Shown in pieces: positions 12,001 through 23,131 of a stretch of DNA of 64,000 bases (position 1 is its first letter; each line of letters starts with the position of its first letter). Origin of the DNA: Drosophila pseudoobscura (taxonomy: Eukaryota > Arthropoda > Insecta > Diptera > Drosophilidae); assembly GCF_009870125.1 (NCBI RefSeq), contig NC_046683.1, positions 58,357,869 through 58,421,868 on the forward strand. The letters run 5' to 3'. The notes beneath the pieces are model-generated. The model was not told the DNA's origin and searched no databases. It worked only from the letters and a program-made list of their open reading frames with translations. A program made the translations under genes and the position numbers.

Positions 12001-13251
12001 CACCCGTCGTGGCAAGCAACTGAACCTGGGCCCCTTGTACAATATACCCACGCCTGCCCCAGGAGCGGCAGCGGGCAGTGACTATGTCTCCTTTCCCAGA
12101 GATCGCAGGAGGAGGAGCGTTGAGCAGTCGCGGAAGCGTCGTAGTGTGTGGGAGAGTGAAGCAGCTCGGGAGGAGGTAACCATGTGTTGATTTTGCAGAA
12201 AGTTTCAGTAAACCATTCTTAAATCTATCCAAATATAATGCTAATGGGACTCCCTCATCTTTTTCTTTTGCAGCGCGCTTACTATGGCAATCGTCCCGTG
12301 GAGAAGACCTGCCGCGCTAATGAGGTCTGCTGCCGTCGTCCAGTGCGTCCCCAGGCCCCGCCCCAGCAGCAGTTGGGTCGCTGTGGTGTTAGGAATGCCG
12401 CTGGCATCACCGGCCGCATCAAGAACCCCGTCTACGTGGATGGCGACAGCGAGTTCGGCGAGTACCCATGGCATGTGGCCATTCTGAAGAAGGATCCCAA
12501 GGAATCGATCTACGCCTGCGGCGGCACCCTCATCGATGCCCAGCACATCATCTCCGCTGCCCATTGCATTAAATCGTAAGTTTCGATCATTCTAAAGCTC
12601 CTTGCGATCAGAGGTTTAACCCCGAATATTCTTTATCCGTCCTTCAGTCAAAATGGCTTTGATCTTCGTGTCCGCCTGGGCGAATGGGATGTCAACCATG
12701 ACGTGGAGTTCTTCCCCTACATTGAGCGCGATGTCGTGTCCGTGCACATTCATCCCGAGTACTATGCCGGTACCCTGGACAACGATCTGGCCATCCTGAA
12801 GCTCGACCAGCCCGTGGACTTCACCAAGAATCCGCACATCAGCCCCGCCTGCCTGCCCGACAAGTACTCTGACTTCACCGGTGCCCGCTGCTGGACCACT
12901 GGCTGGGGCAAGGACGCCTTCGGGGAGCACGGAAAGTACCAGAACATCCTCAAGGAGGTCGATGTGCCCATCCTCTCGCACCACCAGTGCGAGGCTCAGC
13001 TGAGGAACACCCGTCTCGGCTACAGCTACAAACTGAATCCCGGATTCGTGTGCGCCGGCGGCGAGGAGGGCAAGGATGCCTGCAAGGGCGATGGCGGCGG
13101 TCCTTTGGTCTGCGAGCGCAACGGAGTATGGAATGTGGTCGGTGTGGTCTCCTGGGGCATTGGCTGCGGCCAGGTGAACGTTCCCGGTGTCTACGTAAAG
13201 GTCTCTTCGTACCTCCCCTGGATCCAGCAGATCACCCAGAGCTATCAATGA
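9027..13251 (+). CDS. CG4998: clip-domain serine protease homologue (CG4998-like), catalytically dead
   Basis: The coding exons are 9027-10805, 11249-12175, 12274-12575 and 12648-13251, giving about 1203 aa. Order of parts: signal peptide (about 1-20); long Pro/Gly/Ser-rich region with QGQG repeats; first half of a clip-like Cys motif (CQCVPFNQC, about residue 504); basic cleavage-like site (KKRTRRQ); His/Asp-rich segment encoded by the second exon; second half of the clip (TCRANEVCC); then a chymotrypsin-fold domain. The domain keeps His (SAAHC) and Asp (DNDLAIL), but the catalytic Ser motif reads GDGGGPLV, so Ser is Gly and the protein is a non-catalytic SPH. Exon 11249-12175 is 309 codons and phase 0 at both ends, so skipping it keeps the frame (about 894 aa). 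By family it is secreted and may act as a cofactor in haemolymph or cuticle protease cascades. Function is inferred; the identity with CG4998 is from memory. Confidence 0.9.
11249..12175 (+). other. in-frame cassette exon (His-rich) of the SPH gene
   Basis: The acceptor is CCTCTCAG just before 11249 and the donor is GAG|GTAACC after 12175. The exon is 927 bp and exactly 309 codons. It encodes HYHHHDHF-type and repeated HDYDHH motifs, then a basic RDRRRRS...RKRRS stretch resembling proprotein-convertase sites. Its removal joins DAQG directly to RAYYGN without changing frame, so it looks like an optional exon lying between the two halves of the clip motif. Confidence 0.7.
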
Positions 13252-14580
13252 TTAGAGGCTGCTCCCGAGGAGGCTCCATCGATAACGGCCTACCATGCGG
13301 CCGCCGATGCCACCAGCATCGATGCTGCTGAAGACCATGCTGACGATGATGCCTCCGATGAGTTCGTTTTCCATTTTTGATCAGCCATCCGTCCATCAGC
13401 CACTTATGCAACACTTCGCTCCATCCAAAACTACCATCTTTTGTGGCATTCGTCAACGTATTTATTTTGGGATGCGACACTCTTATTTATTACGAGCTCG
13501 TTGTTTCTTTTGTTATTTTTTTTATACGAGTGTAGGCATCACCTATCGGACCAATCGTCCGCCTACAGTCCCCGTAATTGTTACTCTTTTGAAGACCCAC
13601 TCTCCTCTTCGGAGGAGAGGTGAGGTCTTTCTCTTGTTGATATTTAATGTGCTTTGTATCTCTGGATCGCTGTACATTCCAGTTCCGATTTTGTCTTGTA
13701 AAATAGCTATTGTTTGTAGTGATTTGATTAATTTATTTTTATACTTGTAATAAATTAATAATTATGTATTTAAATAAAATAATTTATGAAAAAATAATCA
13801 TCTGTTGAGTGTTTTTAATGGGGAAATACTCGAATGAAGAGGATTCATAGGATGCAAGATTGGGATTTTCGATATATTATATATATTCATATATATGGAA
13901 TGGGAACTGAAGATTGATAGAATACCATAGATTTCATGTGTTTCGGCAGACAAATTTGTAGAGATCATGCCATAAGTATTCCAATGAATAATATGGTATG
14001 ACTTATTTCAGTTTCAGATTAATTTCTGAATTCCCCCTCATAAGCTTTCCAATTAAATTTGTTTACAAAAAGTTAATTTAAATTTGCCCAGACTTCCCTA
14101 TTTTCATAAATAGCTAAAATTTCGCCATCTTCCACTTAATCCACATAGTTCGAAGCGTAATCCCCCCAAATCGCTGCACCGATGAGCACATAAGCCCATA
14201 AGAGCCCCGTCATAAGAGCGACTTTAAGTTCAATTACAAACGAGTGCAGCCCATAAAATGCAAATTAAATTTTGAAGCATTAAGAAAACAACTTTACAGT
14301 GTCCGCCCGCCTCTAGACAATGTACGGCGGCCAGTGCAGTGGGAGAAGCAAGCGTGTCAGCGAAGCATTAAAAGACGCCGCCGAATCTTGGACCAACAAA
14401 TGTGGTCGCCGCACTTCCTCAAAAGGGGCAGAAGGTGCAGCCAAAAAGAGTGTGTGTGCGTGTGTGTGTGGAGCATTCAAATAGCCGAAAGTACGATCGT
14501 ACGATCCATGGCGATCATCAGTTAAATTTAAAAACCGCAACCGACTTTCCGCAACTTGGATGTTTCTGCATCGCTGGACC
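13252..14580. other. 3' UTR of the SPH gene and intergenic DNA
   Basis: AT-rich sequence with clustered AATAAA signals near 13749-13780, which probably end the protease-homologue transcript. The rest, to the DUF745 promoter, contains short TATA/ATAT runs and no recognised exon. Confidence 0.6.
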
Positions 14581-14590
14581 CCAATCGCGT

Positions 14591-14597
14591 TATAAAT
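14591..14597 (+). promoter_or_regulatory. TATA box of the DUF745 gene
   Basis: TATAAAT lies 60 bp upstream of the start codon at 14651 and within a suitable distance for initiation around 14620. Confidence 0.7.
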
Positions 14598-14650
14598 GGA
14601 AGATCGCCGAATGGGAGGCAGCTCAATGCAGTTCCAGCAGCGTTAGGGAG

Positions 14651-15749
14651 ATGTACGTCAAAGGATTACGATTCCAGCTCTGCCAGATGGTGATAGGTAA
14701 GCCAATAGGGATGGAGAGAAGAGTATCCAGTGGATAATTGTCCTCCCTCTACAGTGATGCTCTTCGCCGAAGCCTTGGGTCGCCTGCACAAGAGGAATGG
14801 CTACCACTATCGACCCCAGCAGCCGCCGCCGTTGCCGCAGCAGCACCATCAAAATGGATACTATGAATCCCTGCATCCGGCAGTGGAACCTCCAGAGCCA
14901 GAGCACAGTAGTCCCCAGCACATCAGTTCACAGCATAGTACTACCCAGCACAGTAGTCCCAAGAGCTACTACAGCCAGTCGTCGGGGAGCAGCAGCAGCA
15001 GTAGCAACAAGGGGAATCATGGCTACAGCATTGGCAGCGGACTGCGTTCCATAGCCCAGGGATCAGCGGATCAGGCGCACAGCGCCGTGTCCAACCAGCA
15101 TGCGGCGGCCAAGCAGGCGGCATACATTGCACAGAACACCCTCGCGCAAGCGGCATCCCAGGCATCGGCCACGGCCCAGGCTGCGCTTGCGGGGAAGGAG
15201 GTGGTGCTGCAGGAATTGGAGCAGCAGGCGGCCGAGGCCCAGCGGGCGCTCTCCCGCGAGCTGGAGCAGCTGAAGGCCGCGAAGATCTCCTCAAGACTGG
15301 CCCAGCAGACGGCGCAGGCGGCCCATCATCACATCTCCGTCCTGACGGCGGCCGTAAACAATGCCAAATCCGTGGCCGAGCAGGCGGAGCAAACTGCTAG
15401 CGAGGTGTCCAACCAACTGGCCTCCCAGTCCACAATGGTGGGCCAAGCCAAGAACCGCCTCGAACAAGTGGAGGAACAGCTGCAGCAGGCGCGTGTGGAT
15501 TACGCGGCCACCAAAGAGTCGGCCCTGAAAGCAGCCTCTTCGGCGGCTGCAGCTCAGGTGAATGCCTCCAAGGCGGCGCAGCATGCGACCATTGGTCTGC
15601 ACGAGAGCACGAATCAGTCGGGGCACCCCCTTGAGGGGCACGAGGGGCATGAATTGGCAGAGGAATCGTACGATGAGCACATTGACACCAGCGGCGTGGG
15701 CCACACGGCGTCAGGTGACGAGCACACGCGAAATGTGTACGCCCAGTGA
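14651..15749 (+). CDS. secreted DUF745 coiled-coil protein
   Basis: Exons are 14651-14696 and 14755-15749, with a 58-bp intron (GTAAGC...CTACAG) that splits a Val codon. The product is about 346 aa. The start is set by the TATA box 60 bp upstream and by the hydrophobic leader formed after splicing (QLCQMVIVMLFAEALG), which looks like a signal peptide. A Pro/His/Ser-rich stretch follows, then a long Ala/Gln/Glu/Lys heptad-like region (AAKQAAYIAQ, AALAGKEVVLQELEQQ, QAKNRLEQVEEQLQQAR) that matches the Drosophila-specific DUF745 family. The tail is Gly/His/Glu-rich. The molecular role of the family is unknown; a secreted structural or matrix role is an inference. The melanogaster orthologue was not identified. 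Confidence 0.88.
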
Positions 15750-16076
15750 ATGTTTCAAGTGTAATGTATCCCTTCATTTTATATATTTAATTAAATGTTA
15801 TAGTCAGACTTACGTGGCTGTCCATGTAATCAATTAACAAACTGCCAGATCCTTGTGCACACTTTATCATTTTTTTGAAACTTGAAAAAGGTTTGTAATA
15901 AAGCGCTAGAACGAACACATGGATGTCTATCGATTGCAGTCAAGATGTTCGCTTTAAAGTCGGTAGATGGCGCCCGTTTCAACCGGCTCAGCTGTTCGTG
16001 TCCGCGCTTGTCTGTGAATGGCATCACTTGGAATTTTTTCATTAATTTCTTAAATAACGTAAAATTATAACTCAAA

Positions 16077-16643
16077 ATGGCTCAGAAAGTAATCAAATAC
16101 ATTGGCCGCACCACAGACTTTAAGGGGAACACGTTGTGGGAACTAGTGTCGAACCTCCCCAACTGGGGAGTCGGCCGCATGGTCATACGTAACATGTTCC
16201 AGCGCTACCCGGAGCCCTGCTACATGAGGATCCTCAAAGTGCAGGCGGTGGACGAGCAGACCGACCAGATCCGTAAGGTGCGCGTGACCGTGGAGAAGAC
16301 CTGGCGCGGCGTCACGCAGCCGAAGCCCGTAGAGATCTACAGCACCAGCTACAAGGCGGACTACGAGCTGGTGCCGCAGGCGGAGGAGGCAAAGTTCCTT
16401 AGCAACCAGAAGAAAGTCGCGCCAGTCGTGCTGCCCACAAAGATCGACCTGCCGCCGCTGCTGCGCGAGTACGTCAAAGAGGAGACGGGCGAGGCCAATC
16501 CCTTCATGAAAGTGCACTTCAAGAAGACCCCCAACAAGCTGGCGCGCATGGCCGAGGCGGGGGAGGAGCCCACCCTGAAGGTTAGCATGGATCTGGGCCA
16601 GCCAAAGTCCGTCAGCTCCAAGCTCTACGAGGGCCTGCTGTGA
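16077..16643 (+). CDS. mRpS34: mitochondrial small ribosomal subunit protein mS34
   Basis: A single exon encodes 188 aa, the usual size for fly mRpS34. The N-terminal MAQKVIKYIGRTTDFKGNTL and the conserved core (LWELVSNLPNWGVGRMVIR, YMRILKV) identify the metazoa-specific mitoribosomal protein mS34, which binds 12S rRNA in the 28S subunit. The start is the first in-frame ATG after the presumed TATA-less promoter. An ATCGAT element lies at 15928-15933, as is common for housekeeping genes. It is convergent with Golgin104, with 153 bp between the stop codons; AATAAA lies at about 16683-16688. Confidence 0.94.
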   Translation: MAQKVIKYIGRTTDFKGNTLWELVSNLPNWGVGRMVIRNMFQRYPEPCYMRILKVQAVDEQTDQIRKVRVTVEKTWRGVTQPKPVEIYSTSYKADYELVPQAEEAKFLSNQKKVAPVVLPTKIDLPPLLREYVKEETGEANPFMKVHFKKTPNKLARMAEAGEEPTLKVSMDLGQPKSVSSKLYEGLL

Positions 16644-16795
16644 GGAGGAACCGTAGCGACCGCCTTTGCACTGTTAAAATATTAAATACATTTACTATAC
16701 ATTTTACCTTAAGCACATCGAAGAATTTTTTTACAAATAATCTGTATTTACATGGATTAGACTCTGGAATGGATGGGCTGGTACTTGGAATTGGA

Positions 16796-19643
16796 TCATT
16801 TGGAGGCCTCTAGGGCACGCAGCTTGCGCGTCAGATTGTCCACCTCGAGGCCCAGCATGTCGAGGTTCTCCTTGAGCGTAATATTCTTCAGCAGCGTGTC
16901 CTCTAGCACGGTCTGTAGCTTCTTGTTGATCTCCAGCGATAGCTCCAGGGACATGCCCTTGCTCTCGCCGCCCTTGGAGCCCCCGTAGATGGCCGCCATT
17001 ATGCCGTTGCCGTACTTCATAAGCTCGCTCTTGTTCTGGTCGCTCTTCGAGCTGGTTAGGGCGCCCGCCGTCTGGTCCCTGAGCATGTAGTGCTGGACGA
17101 CTTTGGACTTTTTCTGAACCTCGGATACTAGGGCGGCTGTGTGGTTCTCCAGGAACTCGATCCGTTCCGTTTGCCTAGCCGTGGCCTGCTGCAGCCGGAG
17201 AATACGCTCAACGAGAACCTTCTTGGACGGTACCGACTGCAGGTCCACCTGTTGCATCACAGGCGGCGGCACAGCGGTCGCACTGCTGGCCACAGTTTCG
17301 GACTCTGAGGATTCGCTGGCCCGCCGGCTGCCGCTATGCACGCTCCCATGGCTGCTGGTGCGACTGTGGGTGCGTTGCTGCTGCTGCTCCTGGGGATAGC
17401 CCCCGTTCAGGGCCTGTTGGCAGTTGCTGCAGTAGCTAATGCCACCCTTGGGTTCGGCAATGCCCTTTTTGTACTTTTGCAGCTCCCTCTGGAGCTCTTT
17501 GACGACGGTGGCATGCTTGTGCTGGGTGGCCTCGAAGTCGCCCTGGACATTGTCCAGCTTCTGCTTCGTCAACTCGTATAGCTTGGTCTTCTCGGAGAGA
17601 TGTTTGGCCAGCAGCAGCCGCTCCTCGTTCTTTTCCGCAGCCTCGGAGCTCAGCTGCTGCTCCAGTTCCCCATATCTGCAGTCGTAGCCAAGTTTCTCCT
17701 GCTTCATCAGCTTGTTCTCCGCTTCGAGACCCTGAGCCTGCCGATAGAAGAGAGAGAAGCACAATTAGTGGATCCTCGTTTTGGAAAGCTTTAGGCTGCT
17801 TTGGTCGCGGACGAATACAAGGCCTCGATGGCGCAGTTGGCAGCGCGTAAGTCTCATAATCTTAAGGTCGTGAGTTCGAGCCTCACTCGGGGCAGGTACA
17901 TTTTTTGCAGCCTTCAGTCAATTTTCTCTATTTCTATGGCTTACCTTTGATTCCGCCAGACAAATGTCGTTTTGCAGGCAGACGATCAGCTCGCTCATCT
18001 CCTTGTTGATCGTGAGCAGTTCCTGTTTCTTGATTTTCAATTGTTTCAGATCTGCTTCGTTTTCTTGAGCCTCTGCTTCCAGCTGCTGCACTCTCGCCTG
18101 CTGTTCGGACAGCTTTTCTTCATTTCTATAAAGAGATTCGTGAGTCTAGTGGAAATACTCCATCGACTACAGTCGATTCCTTACATGGTGTTTTGGGTGC
18201 GCAGCAGTTGTAGTTCCTCGAGTTGTCCCCGTAGCTTGGCCGAATTGAGCAGCTCATCGCTGTAGGCCGCCTCGACTCCATGGTGCTGCTCTCGTAGTCG
18301 ATTAAACTCTTCCGTGAGTTGAGTGTGCTAAAAAAGAGAAAAATAGCTATACGAAATCTATGACATACTTTGCATAGACTTTGTACCTCCAAGGCGAGCC
18401 CTTGTAGCTGCTGCTGCAGCTCTTTGTTGGCTTCACTTTGCTTTTGCTGCTCTTTGGTGACTTTTTCGAGGGCCTCAGTCTTGCTTGTGATCTCGTGCTT
18501 CAAGAGTATTGTATTTGCTTCAAATTCCATCCTTAGCTTCTCTGAAAATGGTATAATCAAGCGTTGAAGATATTTTTTTTTAGAATTATTCGAGATTCAA
18601 CCAACCATTGGCCTTCTCCTCCAGCTTATTCGGTGCATTTCGCTCCTCTTCCAGCTTGCGCTCCAGGGCCTGCAATCGGGAAAGGGATTGGAGTCAAATA
18701 GAGTCACTCTCGGGTAGATCGATACTTACCGCCTTGGCCTCCGTTTCGATGGACAGCTTGTTCATGTGATACTTTAGCTTGGACTCTAGGTGGCTCATCT
18801 CCGTTTTGTACTTTTCGCATTCGCGCTGATATTTCCTAACTTCGTTGCACTAAAAGGAGAAACGGATTAGAGGAGCCTCTTCATGGCAATAGCTAATACT
18901 TCTACCTTTTCATCTATTATGTACGTCATTCTGGACTTTTCCTCGTGGATGGCCATGAAGCGGGTAGAAACATTCTTCACCTCTTTCTTGGTATCCGCCA
19001 GCTGCTTATCCACCGCCTCCTTCTCCTTTTTGGCATCGATGAGTAGTTTCTCCTTCATGGCAAACTTAATGACTGTGGTCTCCTTCTCCTTGTTGGCCAT
19101 ATCCATTTCCTTACGAAAGGCCTGCTTCTCCTTGTCCAAGATGGCATTCTCGCGCTGCAGGAGCGTCATCATGTTGTCCTTCTGGGCATTGGAAGTTCGC
19201 AGCTGCTCCATCTGCTGCTCATAGCTGCGACGCTGCTCCTCCAACTGGGCCAGACAGTGCACATGGGATAGGATCTCGTTCTGTGGCAGCTTTTTGAGAT
19301 TCTGTTCCTGGTCTTGGACTTGCAGGTCTCTGAAGCGCATGCTGACACCCGATTGGTCTTCATCCTGCACAGGCACAGGCATTTGTTGCAGCACTGCTGC
19401 CTTTAAATGCTCAACGAGAAGTTCGTCTCCCGCAACTGGTTTCTCGTCATCCGCTTTCGCCTTTGTTGGCTTTCTATCAGCAGTCTGCTCTATTTTATCG
19501 CATTCCAGATGCTGCTGCTCCACGTCTCCACTGTCATTTGTTGTTTCTCCCTCCGGATGGTTGTTTATCTGAGAAGTATCCATCTCAGACACCTTCTCTT
19601 CACTCCTCTCCTCAGCCGGCGGGGGGGCCTGCGCTGTTTCCAT
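16796..19643 (-). CDS. Golgin104: Golgin104 / CCDC186 coiled-coil protein
   Basis: Eight exons read right to left: 19643-18906, 18849-18730, 18669-18606, 18541-18387, 18327-18185, 18125-17945 and 17737-16796, all with GT-AG junctions and continuous frame (seven coding segments, about 780 aa). After an acidic, disordered N-terminus nearly all of the protein is heptad-rich coiled coil. The C-terminal part (LELSLEINKKLQTVLEDTLL, KNITLKENLDMLGLEVDNL) is the signature of CCDC186 / C. elegans CCCP-1. Those proteins bind Rab2 at the trans-Golgi and act in dense-core vesicle maturation. A CxxC pair in the linker (SYCSNCQQAL) could bind metal. A tRNA gene sits in the last intron on the opposite strand. 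The 5' end is divergent from Tcs3, with 239 bp between start codons. The symbol is from memory of the fly golgin set. Confidence 0.88.
17822..17894 (+). tRNA. tRNA:Met-CAT: tRNA-Met (CAT), elongator
   Basis: The 73-bp cloverleaf has acceptor stem GCCTCGA pairing with TCGGGGC plus discriminator A, a D arm (GCGCAGTTGGCAGCGC), anticodon loop CTCATAA (CAT at 17855-17857), and a T arm GTGAG-TTCGAGC-CTCAC. Internal A and B boxes are intact and a T6 Pol III terminator follows at 17901-17906. It lacks the initiator-type acceptor stem, so it is the elongator form. It lies inside the last intron of Golgin104 (17738-17944), antisense to that gene. Confidence 0.95.
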
Positions 19644-19882
19644 ATTTATTTGTGATTTAACGCATTTATCTTTTTAATTTAACAAAGATGTTGGCATATT
19701 GCAGTCGATATTTTTTTTATCGAAATTTTGTTCGGTATCAATCGATTAATATCGTTTAGATGGACAATCAGCTGCTGCTTTAGACGATACATATCGCTAC
19801 ATCTATACAGTTGTTCATACCAGCTGACCGTGGACAATTGTTATTTCTTTTGTTATTTCAATTCAATTATTTTAATTTAAGA
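19644..19882. promoter_or_regulatory. divergent promoter between Golgin104 and Tcs3
   Basis: The 239 bp between two start codons carry several ATCGAT/TCGATA-type words (TCGATATT near 19707, ATCGATTAATATCG near 19740, ACGATACATATCGCT near 19782) and no TATA box. Such DRE-like words are typical of Drosophila housekeeping promoters bound by DREF and related factors. The binding assignment is inferred from the motif only. Confidence 0.6.
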
Positions 19883-21060
19883 ATGGTTTGTTCATTGGGA
19901 ATTGAAGGCAGTGCCAATAAAATTGGCGTGGGAATCATTCGCGATGGCGAGGTGTTGGCCAATGTGCGCCGAACCTACATCACACCGCCAGGAGAAGGTA
20001 ATGTATTTCCTGTTGCTGCTGCCGGCTTTCTGGCTCTCTCTCTCTCTCTCTAATCCGTTGGTATTCTTGTGTGCTAAAGGTTTTCTGCCCAATGCAACGG
20101 CCAAACATCATCGCGAGGTAATTCTTGCGCTGGTCCAGGAAAGCTTAAAAGAAGCAAAAATAAAGCCATCCGACCTGGATGTCATTTGCTACACCAAAGG
20201 CCCGGGCATGGCCCCGCCACTGCTGGTGGGGGCCATTGTGGCTCGCACTCTGTCGCTTCTGTGGGAGAAGCCGTTGCTGGGAGTAAATCACTGCATTGGC
20301 CACATCGAGATGGGACGCCACATCACGGGCGCCCAGAACCCCATCATTCTCTATGTGAGCGGCGGCAACACCCAAGTGATTGCCTATTCCAACAAGAAGT
20401 ATCGCATTTTCGGAGAGACCATTGACATTGCCGTGGGCAATTGCCTGGACCGCTTTGCTCGCATCCTCAAGCTTCCCAACGACCCCAGTCCGGGCTACAA
20501 TATCGAGCAGATGGCCAAGGAAGGGACAAACTACATCAATCTTCCGTATGTGGTCAAGGGCATGGACGTGAGCTTCTCAGGCATTCTGTCGCACATCGAG
20601 GCGCTGGCCGATCCCACAAAGAATCCCAACAAACGCAAGAAAACCCTGGAAGCAGATGCCTCGGTTGCCAAGCCGGCCGATCTTTGCTTCTCGCTGCAGG
20701 AGACCATCTTCGCCATGCTGGTGGAGATCACAGAGCGTGCCATGGCGCATTGCGGATCCAATGAGGTGAGTAGTCGGAGCTAGTTGGAGTAATGTCACTT
20801 ATCTTCTGTATCTGTAGGTTCTCATTGTGGGCGGAGTGGGCTGCAATGAGCGTCTCCAAAAGATGATGGGGATTATGTGCGAAGAGCGTGGAGGGAAACT
20901 CTTTGCCATCGACGAACGGTACTGCATTGACAACGGCCTGATGATTGCCCACGCAGGAGCCGAGATGTTCAAGTCGGGCTCTCGAATGCCGTTCGAGGAG
21001 TCCTTTGTGACGCAACGATATCGTACGGACGAGGTGCTGGTTACCTGGCGCGATGATTAG
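19883..21060 (+). CDS. Tcs3: KEOPS subunit OSGEP/Kae1, tRNA t6A synthase
   Basis: Exons are 19883-19997, 20080-20765 and 20818-21060; the spliced frame gives 347 aa, close to human OSGEP (335). Kae1/TsaD landmarks are present: N-terminal ASKHA-type start ([15 protein letters not shown]), metal-binding [42 protein letters not shown], the [13 protein letters not shown] motif and a C-terminal [13 protein letters not shown]. It transfers the threonylcarbamoyl group to A37 of ANN-decoding tRNAs within the KEOPS complex in cytosol and nucleus. The first intron ends in a long CT-repeat tract. I recall the fly gene as CG4933. Confidence 0.94.
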
Positions 21061-21172
21061 TGATTAGATTAGTGACGCTTGTGGTGTGCTTCGCATGTTT
21101 ATTAAATACTAATTTCGATAGTTTGTATAACTGGAGTATGCTGGAGTCAGTGTTGGAGGAGTGCAGCGCAGC

Positions 21173-22084
21173 TTAGAGAGCCTGTTCCTTGCCTGTCCAT
21201 TGGGGCTTCAATTCCATGGGGAAGACGCGTTTGCCCTCAATGACATAGACCGCTCCGTTCTTGTCCTTCTCGAGCACACTCAAGATGCAGCGGGACACGT
21301 CGGCGGCGCTCTGCTTGTTGAGCCTGTCGAGGATCCTGTACGTCTCGTCGCTCGTCTCCGGGAAAATGATCTTCTCCGTGAAGTTGGTGAACATGTCCGT
21401 CATGGTGGCCCCAGGGCAGACGGTAACAAACTTGATGCCCGATCTAGCGTAGTACTTGTCGTTCTGCAGTGCCGTAAAAATTCTCATAAGCAGGAGAAGG
21501 ATAAAAATGGATATGTGGATGCGAGCCTACCGCCAAGCAGCGAGTAAAGTTGAGGATGCCCGCCTTGGTGGCCCCGTAGACGGGAATGATGAACATCGGA
21601 TCCAGTCCGACCACCGAGCTCATGTTGATCACAATGCCTCCCTTGCCGCCATTGTCCTTGCTCATGTAGGGCAGTGCACTCAGCGTCGAGTTGATGATAC
21701 CGCCCAGATTCACGAGGAGAGTGCGCTGGACATCCTTGTCATTAAAGATGCCCGCCACGTTCACCACAATGTCGATGCTCCCAAAGGTCTTGGCAATCTC
21801 CTCGTAGGTGGCCTCCACGCCCTTCTTGTTGGCCACATCCATTTTGACGATCATCACGCTCTGCGTGGGATGGGCCGCCCGCAACTTGACGAACTCCTCC
21901 AGATTGTCCTGTATGTCGATGATGGCCACCTTCTGGGGGAATGCATGCGTTAAGGAGTGATTGTAACAGTCCCCGTATCTGATGTACACACCGCTGCTCC
22001 TGCGGTTAGGAGCTGCTTGGACACCTGGAGTCCTATGCCGCCGGCCCCGCCAGTCACCACCGCATTCTTGCCACGAAAAGACAT
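21173..22084 (-). CDS. Pdh: photoreceptor dehydrogenase (short-chain dehydrogenase)
   Basis: Exons 22084-21992, 21932-21531 and 21463-21173 give 261 aa. It is a classical SDR: dinucleotide-binding GGAGGIG near the N-terminus, VNVAG in place of NNAG, active-site Ser in NMSSVVG and YxxxK in VYGATKAG. The sequence closely matches my memory of fly Pdh, an enzyme of retinal pigment cells that acts on retinoids in chromophore turnover. The minus-strand TATAAAA at 22188-22194 fits a strong tissue-specific promoter. A paralogue sits at 35366-36345 with the same first-intron position (after codon 31). The 3' end lies 113 bp from the stop codon of Tcs3, convergently. Confidence 0.9.
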
Positions 22085-22187
22085 CCTTCTGCTGCTGTTA
22101 ATCCTGTGATGCTGGTGCTAGTCCGGATGATGAGAGCTCTGGAGATGTCTCCGATGCACTGCTGACTTAGAGGCCATCGGATGCCGC

Positions 22188-22194
22188 TTTTATA
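22188..22194 (-). promoter_or_regulatory. TATA box of Pdh
   Basis: Minus-strand TATAAAA, 104 bp upstream of the Pdh start codon at 22084. Confidence 0.7.
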
Positions 22195-23131
22195 GCCCTT
22201 CGCTGTGGGTGATATACGATACATCTTGAAATGACTTTGGCCCGTTGCAATCAATAGCCGCCCCACTAGTTCTCCACTAGCTCTGGGTTAGGATTATGCA
22301 AACCCAGACAGATCGGCAGATATATACGTACTCGTATCGATTTCTCCTCCATCTGGACCGAGAGTCGCTCTAGCGTGCAGTCCGCCTCACACTGCTTTTC
22401 CGATGGTGTTCCGATGTGTCAGCTTTGCATCAATGATAAATCAATGATCTCTTAATTGAAATCGGAATGAGAAGACTCTCTTCTCCTCAAAAATATAGGA
22501 CAGGTATGATTTTCCCAGCCATCAAAGGGTAGGGGAAAGATTCCCTTTACTTTATGGTAATTATTTGATTTGTATTTATTCAAGCAAAAATCTTATGAAA
22601 AAACATAGCATATATTCCTTCCAATGTGTCATATATGTATGTATGCATCTTTGGTATATATTTATACGGTTATACAATTTCTCTCACAAAGTTTCATATT
22701 AAAAATGTTCAATTCATATCTTAAGGCTAGAAATAGATATAGAATCTGTGAATTTGTGGATCTGTTGATCTTTAAGATATATGTAAATGTAATTCGGTTT
22801 TCGGTTGGACAATCAACTCTTTGAACTTTTTGGGCCGCTTTTAGAGGGTTTGGTTGGGGTTACGTATCGAAGGAGAACTCAACTCAACGAAAATAAGAAT
22901 TATAATAATTAAAAACTCAAAAAGAAATGTCGAAAATATTTGAATTTATTTTTTAAGCACTTAAATTATCACAACTTATATTATATACAAAAAGGTAAAC
23001 GATAAATAATTGCAGCTACCATTAGAAATAAGAAATTAGAAATTAGAAATTTAGGGATAAACTAGAGACAGACACAAACGACGGGGTTCAAAGGACTCAA
23101 AGGTGGGTGATTGGGTGATTGGGATGTCCCT
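22195..23131. other. intergenic DNA and ringmaker 3' UTR
   Basis: The right part, from about 22900 to 23131, is AT-rich and is the likely 3' UTR of ringmaker; several TTTATT words give AATAAA on the minus strand. The left part is upstream DNA of Pdh. No further coding exon was recognised. Confidence 0.5.

Noticed and set aside
14244-14525. Open frame upstream of the DUF745 gene
   Set aside because: It lies before the TATA box, has no signal peptide or known domain, and includes a GTGTGT run.
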